Made by a program: the position numbers and the translations under genes
The notes under the pieces: generated by a model
What the model saw: only the letters and a program-made list of their open reading frames with translations
What the model was told of the DNA's origin: nothing
The model's database searches: none
Part shown: one piece after another, positions 12,262-22,149 of the stretch
How positions within the stretch are numbered: position 1 is the first letter of the stretch
Layout of the letters: each line of letters begins with the position of its first letter
NCBI RefSeq assembly: GCF_963259705.1
Contig: NC_081851.1
Span: 63,272,355 to 63,336,354 of the forward strand
Length of the DNA: 64,000 nucleotides
Reading direction: 5' to 3'
Source of the DNA: Myotis daubentonii
Taxonomy: Eukaryota > Chordata > Mammalia > Chiroptera > Vespertilionidae

Positions 12262-12516
12262 ATTTCATATTAAAATCAGCAAGGACCTGAAGCCTTCCAC
12301 AAGAGTGAGCTTGGGAGTGAATTCTCCCCCAGTTTGCCTTGAGATGCCTGCAGCCCCAGCTGATGCTTTGATTGCAGCCTTGTGAGAGGCACTGAGTGTG
12401 AGGCATCCAGCTGAACTATGCCCCAACTCATGAAACACAAAATCTGTGACAAAGTGAAATGGTTTAAGATGCTCAATTTTGGGGGTACTATGTCACAGTA
12501 AGAGATTACTAATATA
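12262..12516 (+). mobile_element. MaLR (MLT1-like) LTR, 3' half
   Basis: Shows the order typical of this LTR class: CACAAGAGTGAGCTTGG, GATTGCAGCCTTGTGAGAGG, then TTTTGGGGGTA and a GATTACTAATA end. The upstream half is not recognisable to me. The L1 at 12025-12254 inserted at its left side. The small minus-strand frames here are not genes. Confidence 0.65.
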
Positions 12517-12806
12517 TATTATGTTTTATCTATTCTATATTGTATTGTATATTATCATCAAATTTTATTATGTCTATTTATTATTTGACATAGGATCTAG
12601 GAAGTAGAAGAGATAATTTTCCTGGAAAGAAATCCTTGAATTTGATTTTTCCAGAAATTTGGTTGGGATGAAAACACAGAGGAAGGAGTAATAAATATTG
12701 CTGTGGTCCAGGAAGAGCAGAACTTAGGCTTCTTATAAATAGTTAAGAGACAAAATATAGTGGTGGCAATTATGCAGTTAAGAGCATGGGTCTGGAGTCA
12801 GAAATT

Positions 12807-13001
12807 TAAAAAAAAATACCTTTATTGATTTCAGAGAGGGAGAAAGAGGGAGAGAGAGATAGAAACATCAATGATGAGAGAGAATCATTGCCTCACAGTG
12901 GGGGTTGAGCCTGCAACCCTGGCATGTGTCCTGACCAGGAATTGACCCATGACTTCCTGGTTCATAGGTCAACACTTAACCACTGAGCTACTCCAGTGGG
13001 G
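12807..13001 (-). mobile_element. Old Ves-like SINE
   Basis: A minus-strand SINE with degraded A box (TAGCTCAGTGGTTAAGTG) and B box (GGTCAATTCCTGGTCAGG), ATCATTGATG body and TTTATTGATTTCAGAGAGGG on the plus-strand tail side. It is shorter and more diverged than the young Ves copies. Confidence 0.88.
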
Positions 13002-13009
13002 CAGAATAT

Positions 13010-14377
13010 CCTCATTTTTAAGTTCCTTGAGCTCTAGTTCCACAGAGTGAGGTAAAGAGAGTCAGGTGACACCTGAGCATTAAACAGGTCACATTGCAGG
13101 AGAGAAAGTCTGGTTGATAATGGACAGAAAGCAAACTTGCTCTTTGCCCCAGACACAAACATTATTTTTATTATACTGAACAGAAGCAATCTTGTATGGC
13201 TGTAGAGACAGATACAATACCTCCCAAGGCTATATTTGTTATACAAACTCCTTGAAAAGGCAGTTTGGACAAAAAAAAAAAAAAGAAAAGAAAGAGTTAG
13301 TGCCTTTGCTTCTAAGCCATACAACAATGTGAGAGTGTGAGGGAGCATTGTATCTTAGGGCTTTGAAAATATAGATAGAAGAATGGCATCCAGATCTCAG
13401 ACAATCAGCATTTGACAGTACATTGTGCTGGTTGCATCAATTGGATTATTTTTTACAATTTTGAACATCACATTCTTAAGCACATATGAAAAAATACTAA
13501 TGTCCACCCAAACACTCTGGGGAAGACCAAATGTGGAAAAGCTTCAGCTGGGAAACGTGGAACTACAGGGTGTAAAAGACGAAACTAAAAGGACCTAGAT
13601 TCGTGATTTATAATGATTAAATTATGTGTTTTCATGAAGTCAGAAATTGGGTCTTTTCCACCCGTGCAAGTCCTCAGCTTTGCTACTCCCAAATAATACT
13701 TCCAACTGAAAGTTGTATTTTTTTGAGCATAGTGTCAGAATTAGTTGAACTCAAATCAGAAACTTTAGGAAATCTGTAATCTTTCAAACACTCAAAAGAA
13801 TCATTGCAGAAAACATACTTGCCTCACCATTAAATTTAAAAGAAGGCACTGTTGATTAATCATGAATTAATGATATTCTAAGTCTGAACGTGTCTGAATT
13901 AAGAGGAAAAATCTAATCAGTATAAGGAGATGGCTCTGTAAAATTTATGGAAACAAAAGTTTAGTTTAGAAAGAAGCAGGGAGGAAAAATATAAGGAAAT
14001 AGAGAATTGTAGTCATTGATACATGAAGGATCTAAAGTTGCATTATTTCAGAAACGACTTTGAGGACTCCCACTGAATCACACTCATGACCTTATGTCAT
14101 GTTTTCTAATTCTTTTCTCATATATTGAGGGAAATGCTGGCAAGGGAGAAGATTCTCAACCATGCCCTGGAATTTACTGAACATGTGAGGATTCAGCAAA
14201 AGCAATGTATGATCCATAAATAAAGGACAAGTATGATAGATATTTAAGCTTATGATATCAGCTAAATCTCTAAAATATGCTGTGCATTGTATGGGATGTG
14301 GAGCAGGAGATATAGATAATATGAAGAAATGATTTAGCTGAAATTATTGTTTCAATCTTGTGTCTAAGACAAGGATC
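13010..14377. other. Repeat-poor stretch, no gene seen
   Basis: Contains a short A-rich run at 13270-13293 and no recognisable exon. The minus-strand frame 13034-13348 is Phe/Leu-rich, crosses the A-rich run and has no domain that I recognise. Confidence 0.45.
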
Positions 14378-14385
14378 CTCTAGAT

Positions 14386-14607
14386 CAGTGGTTCTCAACC
14401 TTGGCTGCACATTAGAATTACCTGGGAATCTTTTTAAAATCCTGATTTCTGGGCCTCATCCTCCGGAAATTCTGTTTCTTTGTTACTAATGTTGTGGCCC
14501 CACCCCATAACAAAGAAACAGAATTTCCAGAGGATGAGGCCCAGAAATCAGGATTTTAAAAAGATTCCCAGGTGGATCTAATGTGCAGCCAAGGTTGAGA
14601 ACCACTG
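14386..14607. mobile_element. MER5-like non-autonomous hAT element forming a near-perfect palindrome
   Basis: The element begins CAGTGGTTCTCAACCTTGGC and ends with its reverse complement. The perfect 8-bp duplication CTCTAGAT (14378-14385 and 14608-14615) matches the nTCTAGAn hAT target preference. By direct comparison the left arm (14386-14485) and right arm (14508-14607) differ at 4 of 100 positions, around a 22-base spacer. Ancestral MER5A is also an imperfect inverted repeat, but ordinary fossil copies are far more decayed. Confidence 0.93.
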
Positions 14608-14664
14608 CTCTAGATATCTGTACATGAGCTCAGGAGTCAGGAGAAGATTTACACAGTATTGTTG

Positions 14665-14825
14665 TCTTTGATTGCATTTTGGAATCACCTGGGTGAGCTT
14701 TAAGACTTCTGCCTTAATAACACCCCCAGGAATTCTGATAGAATTGTCAGGTCTATTACAAGGCAGCAGGGTTTTTAATACTCTTCTTTCGTAAGGAATA
14801 TTCAGGTGTGAGGCCAAGGTTTTGG
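14665..14825. mobile_element. Degenerate MER5-type hAT fragment
   Basis: Has the same internal landmarks as the neighbouring element: TGGAATCACCTGGGTGAGCTT, CCCCCAGGAATTCTGATAGA, and GGCCAAGGTTTTGGACC at the end. It is heavily mutated and has no clean termini. It shows what an old member of this family normally looks like. Confidence 0.6.
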
Positions 14826-14990
14826 ACCATTATGTAGAACTCGATAGAGTAGGACTCATTTGCAGAAAGTGATTTGAGGAGTGTTAAAAGGCATACTTGC
14901 CCAAGGAATTCTCCTCACTATCAGGCAATAGAATTTCTCACTGGTGAAGATAAGTTTTTGGAAACCCTTTGTTAAAATATAAGTGCTGTC

Positions 14991-15078
14991 GGCGGGGGGG
15001 GGGGGGGGGGGCGGGAGGTTGGGGGTTAATGGGGGGGATGAGGACACATTTGTAATACCTTAACTAATAATAAAAAAA

Positions 15079-15123
<45 letters not shown>
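14991..15123 (+). mobile_element. 133-bp LINE-1 3'-end insertion with G18 run and ATAA tail
   Basis: Contains the L1 3' terminus (GACACATTTGTAATACCTTA, then an AATAA-rich tail) preceded by a G-rich block with 18 consecutive G at 14994-15011. The tail is about 15 TAAA units. A perfect 17-bp duplication, AAAATATAAGTGCTGTC, lies at 14974-14990 and 15124-15140, which proves target-primed insertion. Confidence 0.92.
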
Positions 15124-15125
<2 letters not shown>

Positions 15126-15631
15126 AATATAAGTGCTGTCAGGAGGAATTATAACTCCAGTGTATTTGAAGGCTGGGAAATAGTAATACTAAATAAATGT
15201 TATCATTATTATCAGGGCTGATAATTAGCCAGTGTGAACCATTAATGCCACAGCTTTCTATCCACAGGATACTGGTTCTTTATATACTGACTGTCTTACA
15301 CATTGTGTCCAATATGCATATTGGTGAGTCCCTATGCCCTACACAGGTCTTTAAAAACCTTGATAATCACCAACTATTAGCATCAGTCAACAACATTTGT
15401 CTTGAAATAACTTTCCATTTAGCAATTGCTAAAGCAAATTATACAGAGGACATTTAACACATTGCTAGTCACAAGGACAAGTAAATAAGGAGACTATGGA
15501 AGAAAAGTGGTTAATATATCTGTTAAACCTGGGCTTGCTCTAGCTAGAGTTAACTGCCATTAAAAAAATATATCTGGCCTAGATTGCCATGATATCTGCA
15601 TTGTCTGAGTTATAGGCCCCATATACAATCT

Positions 15632-15985
15632 TCTATATAATAAGAGAGGAATATGCTAATTACCCATTACGCCCTGAAGCGTAAGGACCAAGCACATCAT
15701 GACCAGATCACGGATCAGCAGAAGGGTGGGCCAGCGAGGTACAGTGGGCTGTGGAGAGCTACAGAAGGGTGGGGCAGTGGGCGGAGAGCTACAGGAGGGC
15801 AGTAGCAACCTACTGGCTACAAGCCAGCGGTAGAGAGCTACAGAATTGGACAGCGCAGCAAGCAAGCAGGAGGCAGAGAGCTACAGGAGAGGGCAGGGCA
15901 ACCAGTTATGAGGGGGTAGGTGGGGGGAGCTACAGGAGGATGGCAGGGACCTACTGGCTCACGGGTTTGTGCACAGAGCTACTAG
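15632..15985 (+). mobile_element. Helitron A (non-autonomous HeliBat)
   Basis: Starts TCTATATAATAAGAGAGG followed by AATATGCTAATTACCC and ends GTGCACAGAGCTACTAG. The interior has four or five imperfect repeats containing GAGCTACAGGAGG or GAGCTACAGAAGGGTGG. It lies two bases upstream of the next Helitron. No Rep/helicase coding sequence is present. Confidence 0.82.
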
Positions 15986-15987
15986 TA

Positions 15988-16633
15988 TCCTATCTAATAA
16001 AAGAGAAACATGGTAATTAGCCATACATCCACTACACTTCCTATTGGCTAATCAGGGTGATATGCAAATTAACTGCCAGACAAGATGGCGGCCAGCAGCC
16101 AGGCAGCTGGAAGCGAACATGAGGCTTGCTTGCTTCAGTGATGGAGGACTCCAATGTTCCCCGCCTGCCTTGCCAGCCTCTGAGCTTGCAGTTTGAAACA
16201 TTGTTACAAATATAGAAGCTAAACAAAACCCCAGAAACCTGCTTTCAGCCAGCCAGGATCTCAGAGCTGGAGTTGAAACAGTGTTTCAATTATAGAACCC
16301 AAACAAACCAGATACCTGCTTTCAGCAGTGGAGGCCTAAGAGCTAGAGACAAGCCTCAGAGCTAAAGCTGGCCCAGAAAAAAAAAAGAAAAAGAAAAAAA
16401 GGAGCGGTTGGGAGCTTCAGTCACCCGCCAGCCTGAAAACAGCCCTCAGCCCCTCACCCAGACTGGCCAGGCACCCCAGTGGGGACCCCCACCCTGAAGG
16501 GGGTGTGACCAGCTGCAAACAGCCATCATCCCCTCATCCAGGCTGGCCAGGCACCCCAGTGGGGACTCTCACCCTCATCCAGGACACCCTTCGGGGCAAA
16601 CCAGCTGGCCCCCACCCATGCACCAGGCCTCTA
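15988..16633 (+). mobile_element. Helitron B1, first half of a composite
   Basis: Begins TCCTATCTAATAAAAGAG. The interior has A-rich and CACCCCAGTGGGGAC repeat blocks, and it ends ATGCACCAGGCCTCTA. The normal end would be CTAG preceded by a GTGCACGAATTTCGTGCAC-type hairpin. Here the last G is absent and the left hairpin arm is missing. The next element's TCCTATATAG follows with no gap. The homologue at 58360-59019 is of similar length (646 versus 660 bases). Confidence 0.9.
16043..16092 (+). promoter_or_regulatory. CCAAT / octamer / YY1-like motif cluster in Helitron B1
   Basis: Within 50 bases there is an inverted CCAAT box (ATTGG, 16043-16047), a perfect octamer ATGCAAAT (16062-16069) and AAGATGGCGGC (16082-16092), which matches the YY1 consensus. 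The motifs are seen directly. Promoter activity is an inference, and short motifs can arise by chance. Confidence 0.45.
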
Positions 16634-17688
16634 TCCTATATAGTAAAAGGGTAATATGCCTCCAAGCACTGGGATCAGCAGAGCCGCAAGGCCTCCCAGC
16701 ACCGGGATCAGCGTGACAGGGGGCAGTGCCCAAAACCCCTGATCGCCCTGTGGCTCTGTGTGTGACAGGGGGTGGGGCCACAACCTCTCTATCGGCCCTG
16801 CTCTGTTTGTGACAGGGGAAGGCTCCCCAACCCCCTGATCAGCCCTGCTCTGTGCCTGATAGGGGGGAGCTCCCCAACCCACTGATCACTCTGCGACTCT
16901 GTGTGTGACAGGCTGCGGTGCCCCAACCCCCTGATCAGCCCTGCTCTGTGTGTGACAGGGTGTGGCGCCCCCCCCCCCCCCACGGGCCCTGCTCTGTGTG
17001 TGACGGGGTAGAGCCATAACCTCCCCATCAGCCCTGCCTGAGTGTGACAGTGGCGGTGCCCCAACCCCCTGATTGGCCCTGCTCTGTGGGTGATAGAGGG
17101 CGACGCCCCAACCGCCCCCCACGGGCCCTGCTCTGTGTGTGACAGGGGGCGGTGCCCCAACTCCCCTATCGGCCCTACTCTGTGAGTGACAGGGGGGAGC
17201 TCCTCAACCCCCTGATCGGCCCTGCTCTGTGCGTGACAGGGTACAGAGCCCCAACCCCCCCGATGGGCCCTGCTCTGTGAGTGACAGGGGGCAGCGCCCC
17301 AACCCCCTGATTGGCCCTGCTCTGTGCATGACAGGGGGTGGTGCCGCCACCTCCCCATCGACCCTGCCTTGAGTGTGACAGGGGGCGGTGCCCCAACCCC
17401 CCAATTGGCCCTACCCTGAGCGTGACTGAGGGTGGCATCGCAACCTCCCGATCCGCCCTGCTCTGTGCATGACAAGGGGCGGGGCCCCAACTCCCCAATC
17501 AGCCCTGCTCTGAGCCTGACCAGGGGCTGCACCTCGGGATTGGGCCTGCCCTCTGCCATCTGGGAGCAGGCCTAAGCCAGCAGGTCGTTACCTCCCGAGG
17601 GGTCCCAGACTGTGAGAGGGCACAGGCCGGGCTGAGGGACACCCCCCTCCCCCCGGAGTGCACAAATTTTTGTGTACCGGGCCTCTAG
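16634..17688 (+). mobile_element. Helitron C1, second half of the composite, with complete 3' terminus
   Basis: Starts TCCTATATAGTAAAAGGG and ends with a hairpin (GTGCACAAATTTTTGTGTAC) and CGGGCCTCTAG, followed by a host T at 17689. The interior is mostly a GC-rich minisatellite (separate entry). Minus-strand frames up to 256 codons (16789-17559) are translations of that minisatellite and have no recognisable domain. Confidence 0.92.
16690..17530. repeat. 17-unit GC-rich minisatellite in Helitron C1
   Basis: Units of about 48 bases follow the pattern GGCCCTGCTCTGTGTGTGAC, then AGGGGGCGGTGCCCCAACCC, then CCTGATC. I count 17 occurrences of the GCCCTGCTCTG-like core. Point differences and length changes, including a C-run near 16968-16981, separate them. 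Confidence 0.9.
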
Positions 17689-18139
17689 TTGTTCATAAGC
17701 ACACATTACATTTGTGTTACCAATTTTAATTTCTAATCTATTGGTATTGTAAACTCTTGCATTTTTATTATAATTTCTGAATGAAAATTGGTTATAGTTA
17801 TTATAATTCTAAAAACTTCAATTCAAAAAAGTAAATAATGCAAACATGATTTATTCAATTTTTTACATAATATTTACCTATACATGTTCTCCATGTTTAT
17901 TCATGTATTCTTCAATTTATTTTTTTAAAAAAAACATTTAGTGCACGGACTGCACACAGGGACAGTGACCCAACTAAAAGGAATGTATAATGTTTAAATC
18001 ATTAACTCAGTAAGATTGATACTTATAGATAAAATCTTAAGAGTAGTTTGAATTCATATATAATCATTTGACATATATCACATATAAATAAGTTATAGCT
18101 ATTTATTTAAAATTTCTTATCTATGTATTATTCATAATT

Positions 18140-18310
18140 TTTGAATTAAACTTTTTATTATGAGGTAATTGTAAGTTTATATGTAGTTGTAATAAGTAAT
18201 GCAGAGAGAGCCATGCACCTTCTATGCAGTATCCTCACCCAGGGATTAACAGCTGGCAAATCATTAGTTCAAAAGAGCTATTCATGTCCAGGGTATTATG
18301 ATGGACTGGA
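18140..18310 (-). mobile_element. Possible old L1M 3' fragment
   Basis: The order TTTATTATGAGGTAATTGTA, CAGAGAGAGCCATGCACCTT, CCTCACCCAGGGATTAACAG resembles the reverse complement of old mammalian L1 3' sequence (tail side first). Divergence is high. Confidence 0.5.
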
Positions 18311-18465
18311 ATCAGGAGTGTACCTAAGCACATGGTTGTTTACCCCATGGGAGATTTTATGAGAGCTTGAGCAATATAGGAGTTTGGAAGGCAAGATCTA
18401 AAGACACAGGACTTCTTCCAGTCTCATGGAACTCGAGAAAGATTATCTGATTAAAAGGAGGGTGA

Positions 18466-18684
18466 GCCCTACCCGGTTTGGTTCAGTGGATACAGCATCG
18501 GCCTGCCAACTGAAGGGTCCCAGGTTCGATTCCGGTCAAGAGCATGTACCTTGGTTGCGGGCACATCCCCAGTAGGGTGTGTGCAGGAGGCAGCTGGTCA
18601 ATGTTTCTCTCTCATCGATGTTTCTAACTCTCTATCCCTCTCCCTTCCTCTCTGTAAAAAATCAATAAAATATATTTTAAAAAA
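18466..18684 (+). mobile_element. Ves SINE, young
   Basis: Head GCCCTACCCGGTTTGGTTCA, intact B box GGTTCGATTCCGGTCAAG, ATCGATG body and AATAAAATATATTTT tail. The duplication AAAAGGAGGGTGA differs from its partner AAAAGGAGGATGA at one position. Confidence 0.95.
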
Positions 18685-18882
18685 TAAAAGGAGGATGATA
18701 CAACAAGCACAGGGTAGATTTGACACTCCAGACTACTATAAAATATGTGGACAGAACCTTATTTTATTTTCAACTCAGCCTCCAAACATTTCCATGTTAT
18801 AATAGGTTTTAGTTATGTTTTTAAAAATATACAAACAGTGCATTTACAAATATCTGAATGGAATAAAAAAAATGGAAGTTAT

Positions 18883-19144
18883 GCCCTGGCTGGTTTGGCC
18901 CAGTAGTTGGAGGGTCCATCTGTGGACTGTAGGGTCCAAGGTTCAGTTCCAGTCAAGAGCATGTACCTTGGTTGCAGGCCCAATCACTCCCGCTGTCAGG
19001 GCATGTGCAGGAGGCAACCAATCAGTGTGTCTCTCTCTCATCGACATTTTTCTCTCTCTTTGTCTCTCTCCCTCCCTTCCACTCTCTCTAAAAGTCAATG
19101 GAAAAAATATCCTTGAGTGAGGATTAACAGAACAAAACAAATTG
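18883..19144 (+). mobile_element. Ves SINE, older, with extended tail
   Basis: Head GCCCTGGCTGGTTTGGCCCA, A box changed at several positions and B box GGTTCAGTTCCAGTCAAG. The tail runs through AAAAAATATCC to an AACAAAACAAATTG stretch. GGAAGTTAT flanks it on both sides. Confidence 0.9.
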
Positions 19145-19153
19145 GGAAGTTAT

Positions 19154-20520
19154 GGTCAATGAGATCTACACTACTTGATGTTCATTTCCCTACATTTTAT
19201 AATTTGGGAATAAATTGTCTGATTCTCTTAATTCTCCCATGTTGAATTTACAGTGTGTTATGAATCTTCATGCAGATATTCCCTAAAGGTTTATCCAAAG
19301 TATGTTTCAATTTCCCATTGTCTGCCCTGAGGGTGCACTTTGTATAACAGTAATTTTCAACCAGTGTTCCCCAAGAATTTTTAAAACTTGCAATACCAGA
19401 CTACTTTTCCCTTAGATTGGCACTGACCTCTTTTCCCTTAGATTGTCAAATAAAAAAAAAATGACAAAAGTCAACACAACAACAGCTTTCTGGTGTGAAT
19501 GAATCAAAATTATACTTTTTTGGGGGCGAGGGGTATCAGATTGGTGAAAACCGTATTTTTGGTATGCCACAGAATTATAGTAATTAGTTTATGTGTGCCA
19601 TTAGATGAAAAACGTTTGAAAATTCCTGCTCTATAACACTCACATGGTATTATGTCTTTTTTAAAAAAGTATAAGAATTTATTTGAGTCAAACTGATGAC
19701 ATGTTGGGGAACAAGATGTCAAATGCTCTCAAGTATTATTTCTTATTATCTCATAAACTTGTCTTCTCAAATCGAATAGCATTCTTTCATGGGAATGAAA
19801 AACTGTGTCTTCTATGGTCTTTGCCTATCTGTCTTCTACGCTCTTTATCTAGCTAAACTCTTCCAGCTATGGAGGTAAGTGGTTGAAAAGTTGGGCAGAA
19901 ATTGATCCATAGTAACTTCCCCACCTATAGATTTGGTTTTAAAAGCATTTAGACCAAACTGATTTCTAAACGATCATTTTAGAAGAAATGAAAAACTGTG
20001 TCTTCAAGAAACTTTGTCATTTTTCTTAAATAATATAAACATAGATAACTTCTTTGTTGAATGTTGTCTTTCCGACTGAATTATAATATCTTTATATGAA
20101 TATTATTAGCAACAACAACAACAAAACAATGTTATTTGGGAATTTTGAATTTACTCATGACCCATGAGAGAGAAACCATACAGAGATGAAGTTCATAATA
20201 AGCTTATTCTGAATATTTTTTTTTTAAATTTCAAGACATTTCCCAAAATTTCTTCAAATTATTTCACTTGGAGTCTTTTTTTTTTTTTAGGGATATATAC
20301 ATATACCATGACATCCAACTAACTAGATCTAATTTTCATTAGTAGTAGCAATAATAGAATAGCTAACATGTCACCACCTTAGAGAAAATTTCCTGACCAG
20401 GCAATCTAAATTAGATATTTATATTTCCATCATAAAATATAAAGTAATCTTACTTTCTAAGTGTATTGATATGCATTGGTATGTGTGTGTATATTTGTGT
20501 GTGTGTATTTGTCTAAGGAT
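19154..20520. other. Repeat-poor stretch, no gene seen
   Basis: AT-rich, with a short imperfect duplication: AATGAAAAACTGTGTCTTC occurs near 19795 and again near 19988. No recognisable exon. The minus-strand frame 19510-19722 has no domain that I recognise. Confidence 0.45.
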
Positions 20521-20710
20521 AGATTGAAATTTTATGACAATTTGTATGGTAAGTATAGTATCCGCATTTTACAAAAGTTGAAGTGGCTGCTCAATACATT
20601 AAATTTATTAAGGACACACACTTTGTAAGTGGCTAAGGCAGAATTCAAGCTCCGGTCTCTCTGACAGGAACAACACAGCTTTCAAGCCCTTCACTATTCT
20701 GTGTTCTATT
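20520..20710 (-). mobile_element. MIR SINE, decayed
   Basis: Plus-strand order CGCATTTTACAAAAGTTGAA, GTAAGTGGCTAAGGCAGAAT, TCAAGCTCCGGTCTCTCTGA follows the reverse complement of MIR. Much of it is mutated. Confidence 0.65.
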
Positions 20711-21625
20711 CAAATCCTCTGCATGTAACCAGAGAATGTGCGTAAAGTTGGACCATGAAGTGGCACACTGACTTAATTATTTTTCTGAGCTTCCCATATA
20801 TGGTGATGTTTATGTAGTTTAAAGCATAATCATATTAAATTAGGAGAACTGACTAACAAAGAAATGTGACAGGGATAAAATTATATTTAAAAATATAAAA
20901 CAAAGCAATTATAAGTTCTAGCCATTGTACTGTAAAACATAACTTTAGTGTACTCATATGCACTTCTTTCCAATAAAGCAGGTATAATAGTCTAACAGTT
21001 TGGGCATCCTTCCTAACAAATTCCATAAAAAATAATTATAGCAATTTAGCAATGAATTGACCATTTTAGATAAAGTGATGCCAATACATGCTTAAGATGT
21101 AATTGTTTTAAATGTAAAGAAATGTGATGGATATGACAATGATTTCAAAGATAGCAAAGTTAATTATTTTAAAATTAGAGGTAATTATCTCAGTATGACA
21201 GAAACACTCATTTCTATTTGAGGTGTTTTTTTTAATCCATTTTTGGTGTTTTTTTAAAAAATTTTATTCTCCTCTGTTTGTTCAATTTTTGAATAAGATT
21301 GTTTTCTCTCCTCCATTTATAATGATAAAATTGCGTAAATTTTTAATTTGTAGAAAATATTTCTATCCAATTTAATTACTTTATAATTAATATTAAATAA
21401 TTTTCAAAATGTCTCATTTTTCTCTTTAAATTTGCCTTTAAATTGTTTTCTAATTTTATAAGCACATACTAATAAAAAATGTGCACTACTTATAACTATA
21501 TTCATATATATACAAAAGGCAAGGTTTGACTTAAAAAAGTATATTTAATAACATAATTATGAAACCTAGTATTCCTCAAGACAAATCTAGCCCACAGGAG
21601 TTCTCAATTTTCAGTGATTCAGCTT

Positions 21626-21851
21626 CTTCTTTTTTTTTTAAACATATTTTATTGATTTTTTACAGAGAGGAAGGGAGAGGGATAGAGAGTTAGAAACATC
21701 GATGAGAGAGAGACATTGATCAGCTGCTTCCTGCACACCTCCTACTGGGGATGTGCCTGCAACCAAGGTACATGTCCCTGACCGGAATCGAACCCGGGAC
21801 CCCTCAGTCCGCAGGCCGACGCTCCATCCACTGAGCCAAACCAGTCAGGGC
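21626..21851 (-). mobile_element. Ves SINE, young
   Basis: Minus-strand head GCCCTGACTGGTTTGGCTCA, with intact A and B boxes (GGTTCGATTCCGGTCAGG). A 10-bp duplication, GATTCAGCTT, lies at 21616-21625 and 21852-21861. Confidence 0.96.
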
Positions 21852-22149
21852 GATTCAGCTTTTTTCAAAACATTTAATCCTGTTAAAATTCTTCAATTTG
21901 TCATGCTTCATAGTAAATGTCCTTGATATATTTAGTAAATGAGTAACATTCACAATGTGCTACCTCAACAACACTGCTCAGCTCCTGTAGACTCCTGCCT
22001 ATGGCTGTTTTGATGGAGTCAGTCGATCTCATATTTCCTCTTCTCCTGCTGCCTTCTATTTTCCCAGCATCGCTGTATTTTCCAGTGAACCCCGCCTTCT
22101 TCTGCTGTTCCAGAAGTTGGGCAGCTTCAGTGTTGTCAATTTTTTGTCG

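Noticed and set aside
16690..17530. Regularly spaced direct repeats that superficially suggest a CRISPR array
   Set aside because: This is a mammalian genome. Units are contiguous degenerate minisatellite copies without unique spacers, inside a Helitron.
16789..17559. A 256-codon minus-strand open frame
   Set aside because: It translates the 48-bp GC-rich minisatellite of Helitron C1. The protein is a periodic repeat with no recognisable domain, and similar frames exist in neighbouring registers.
20155..20200. GAGAGAAACCATACAGA, reminiscent of a C2H2 zinc-finger linker
   Set aside because: No flanking cysteine or histidine pattern and no second linker nearby; likely chance.
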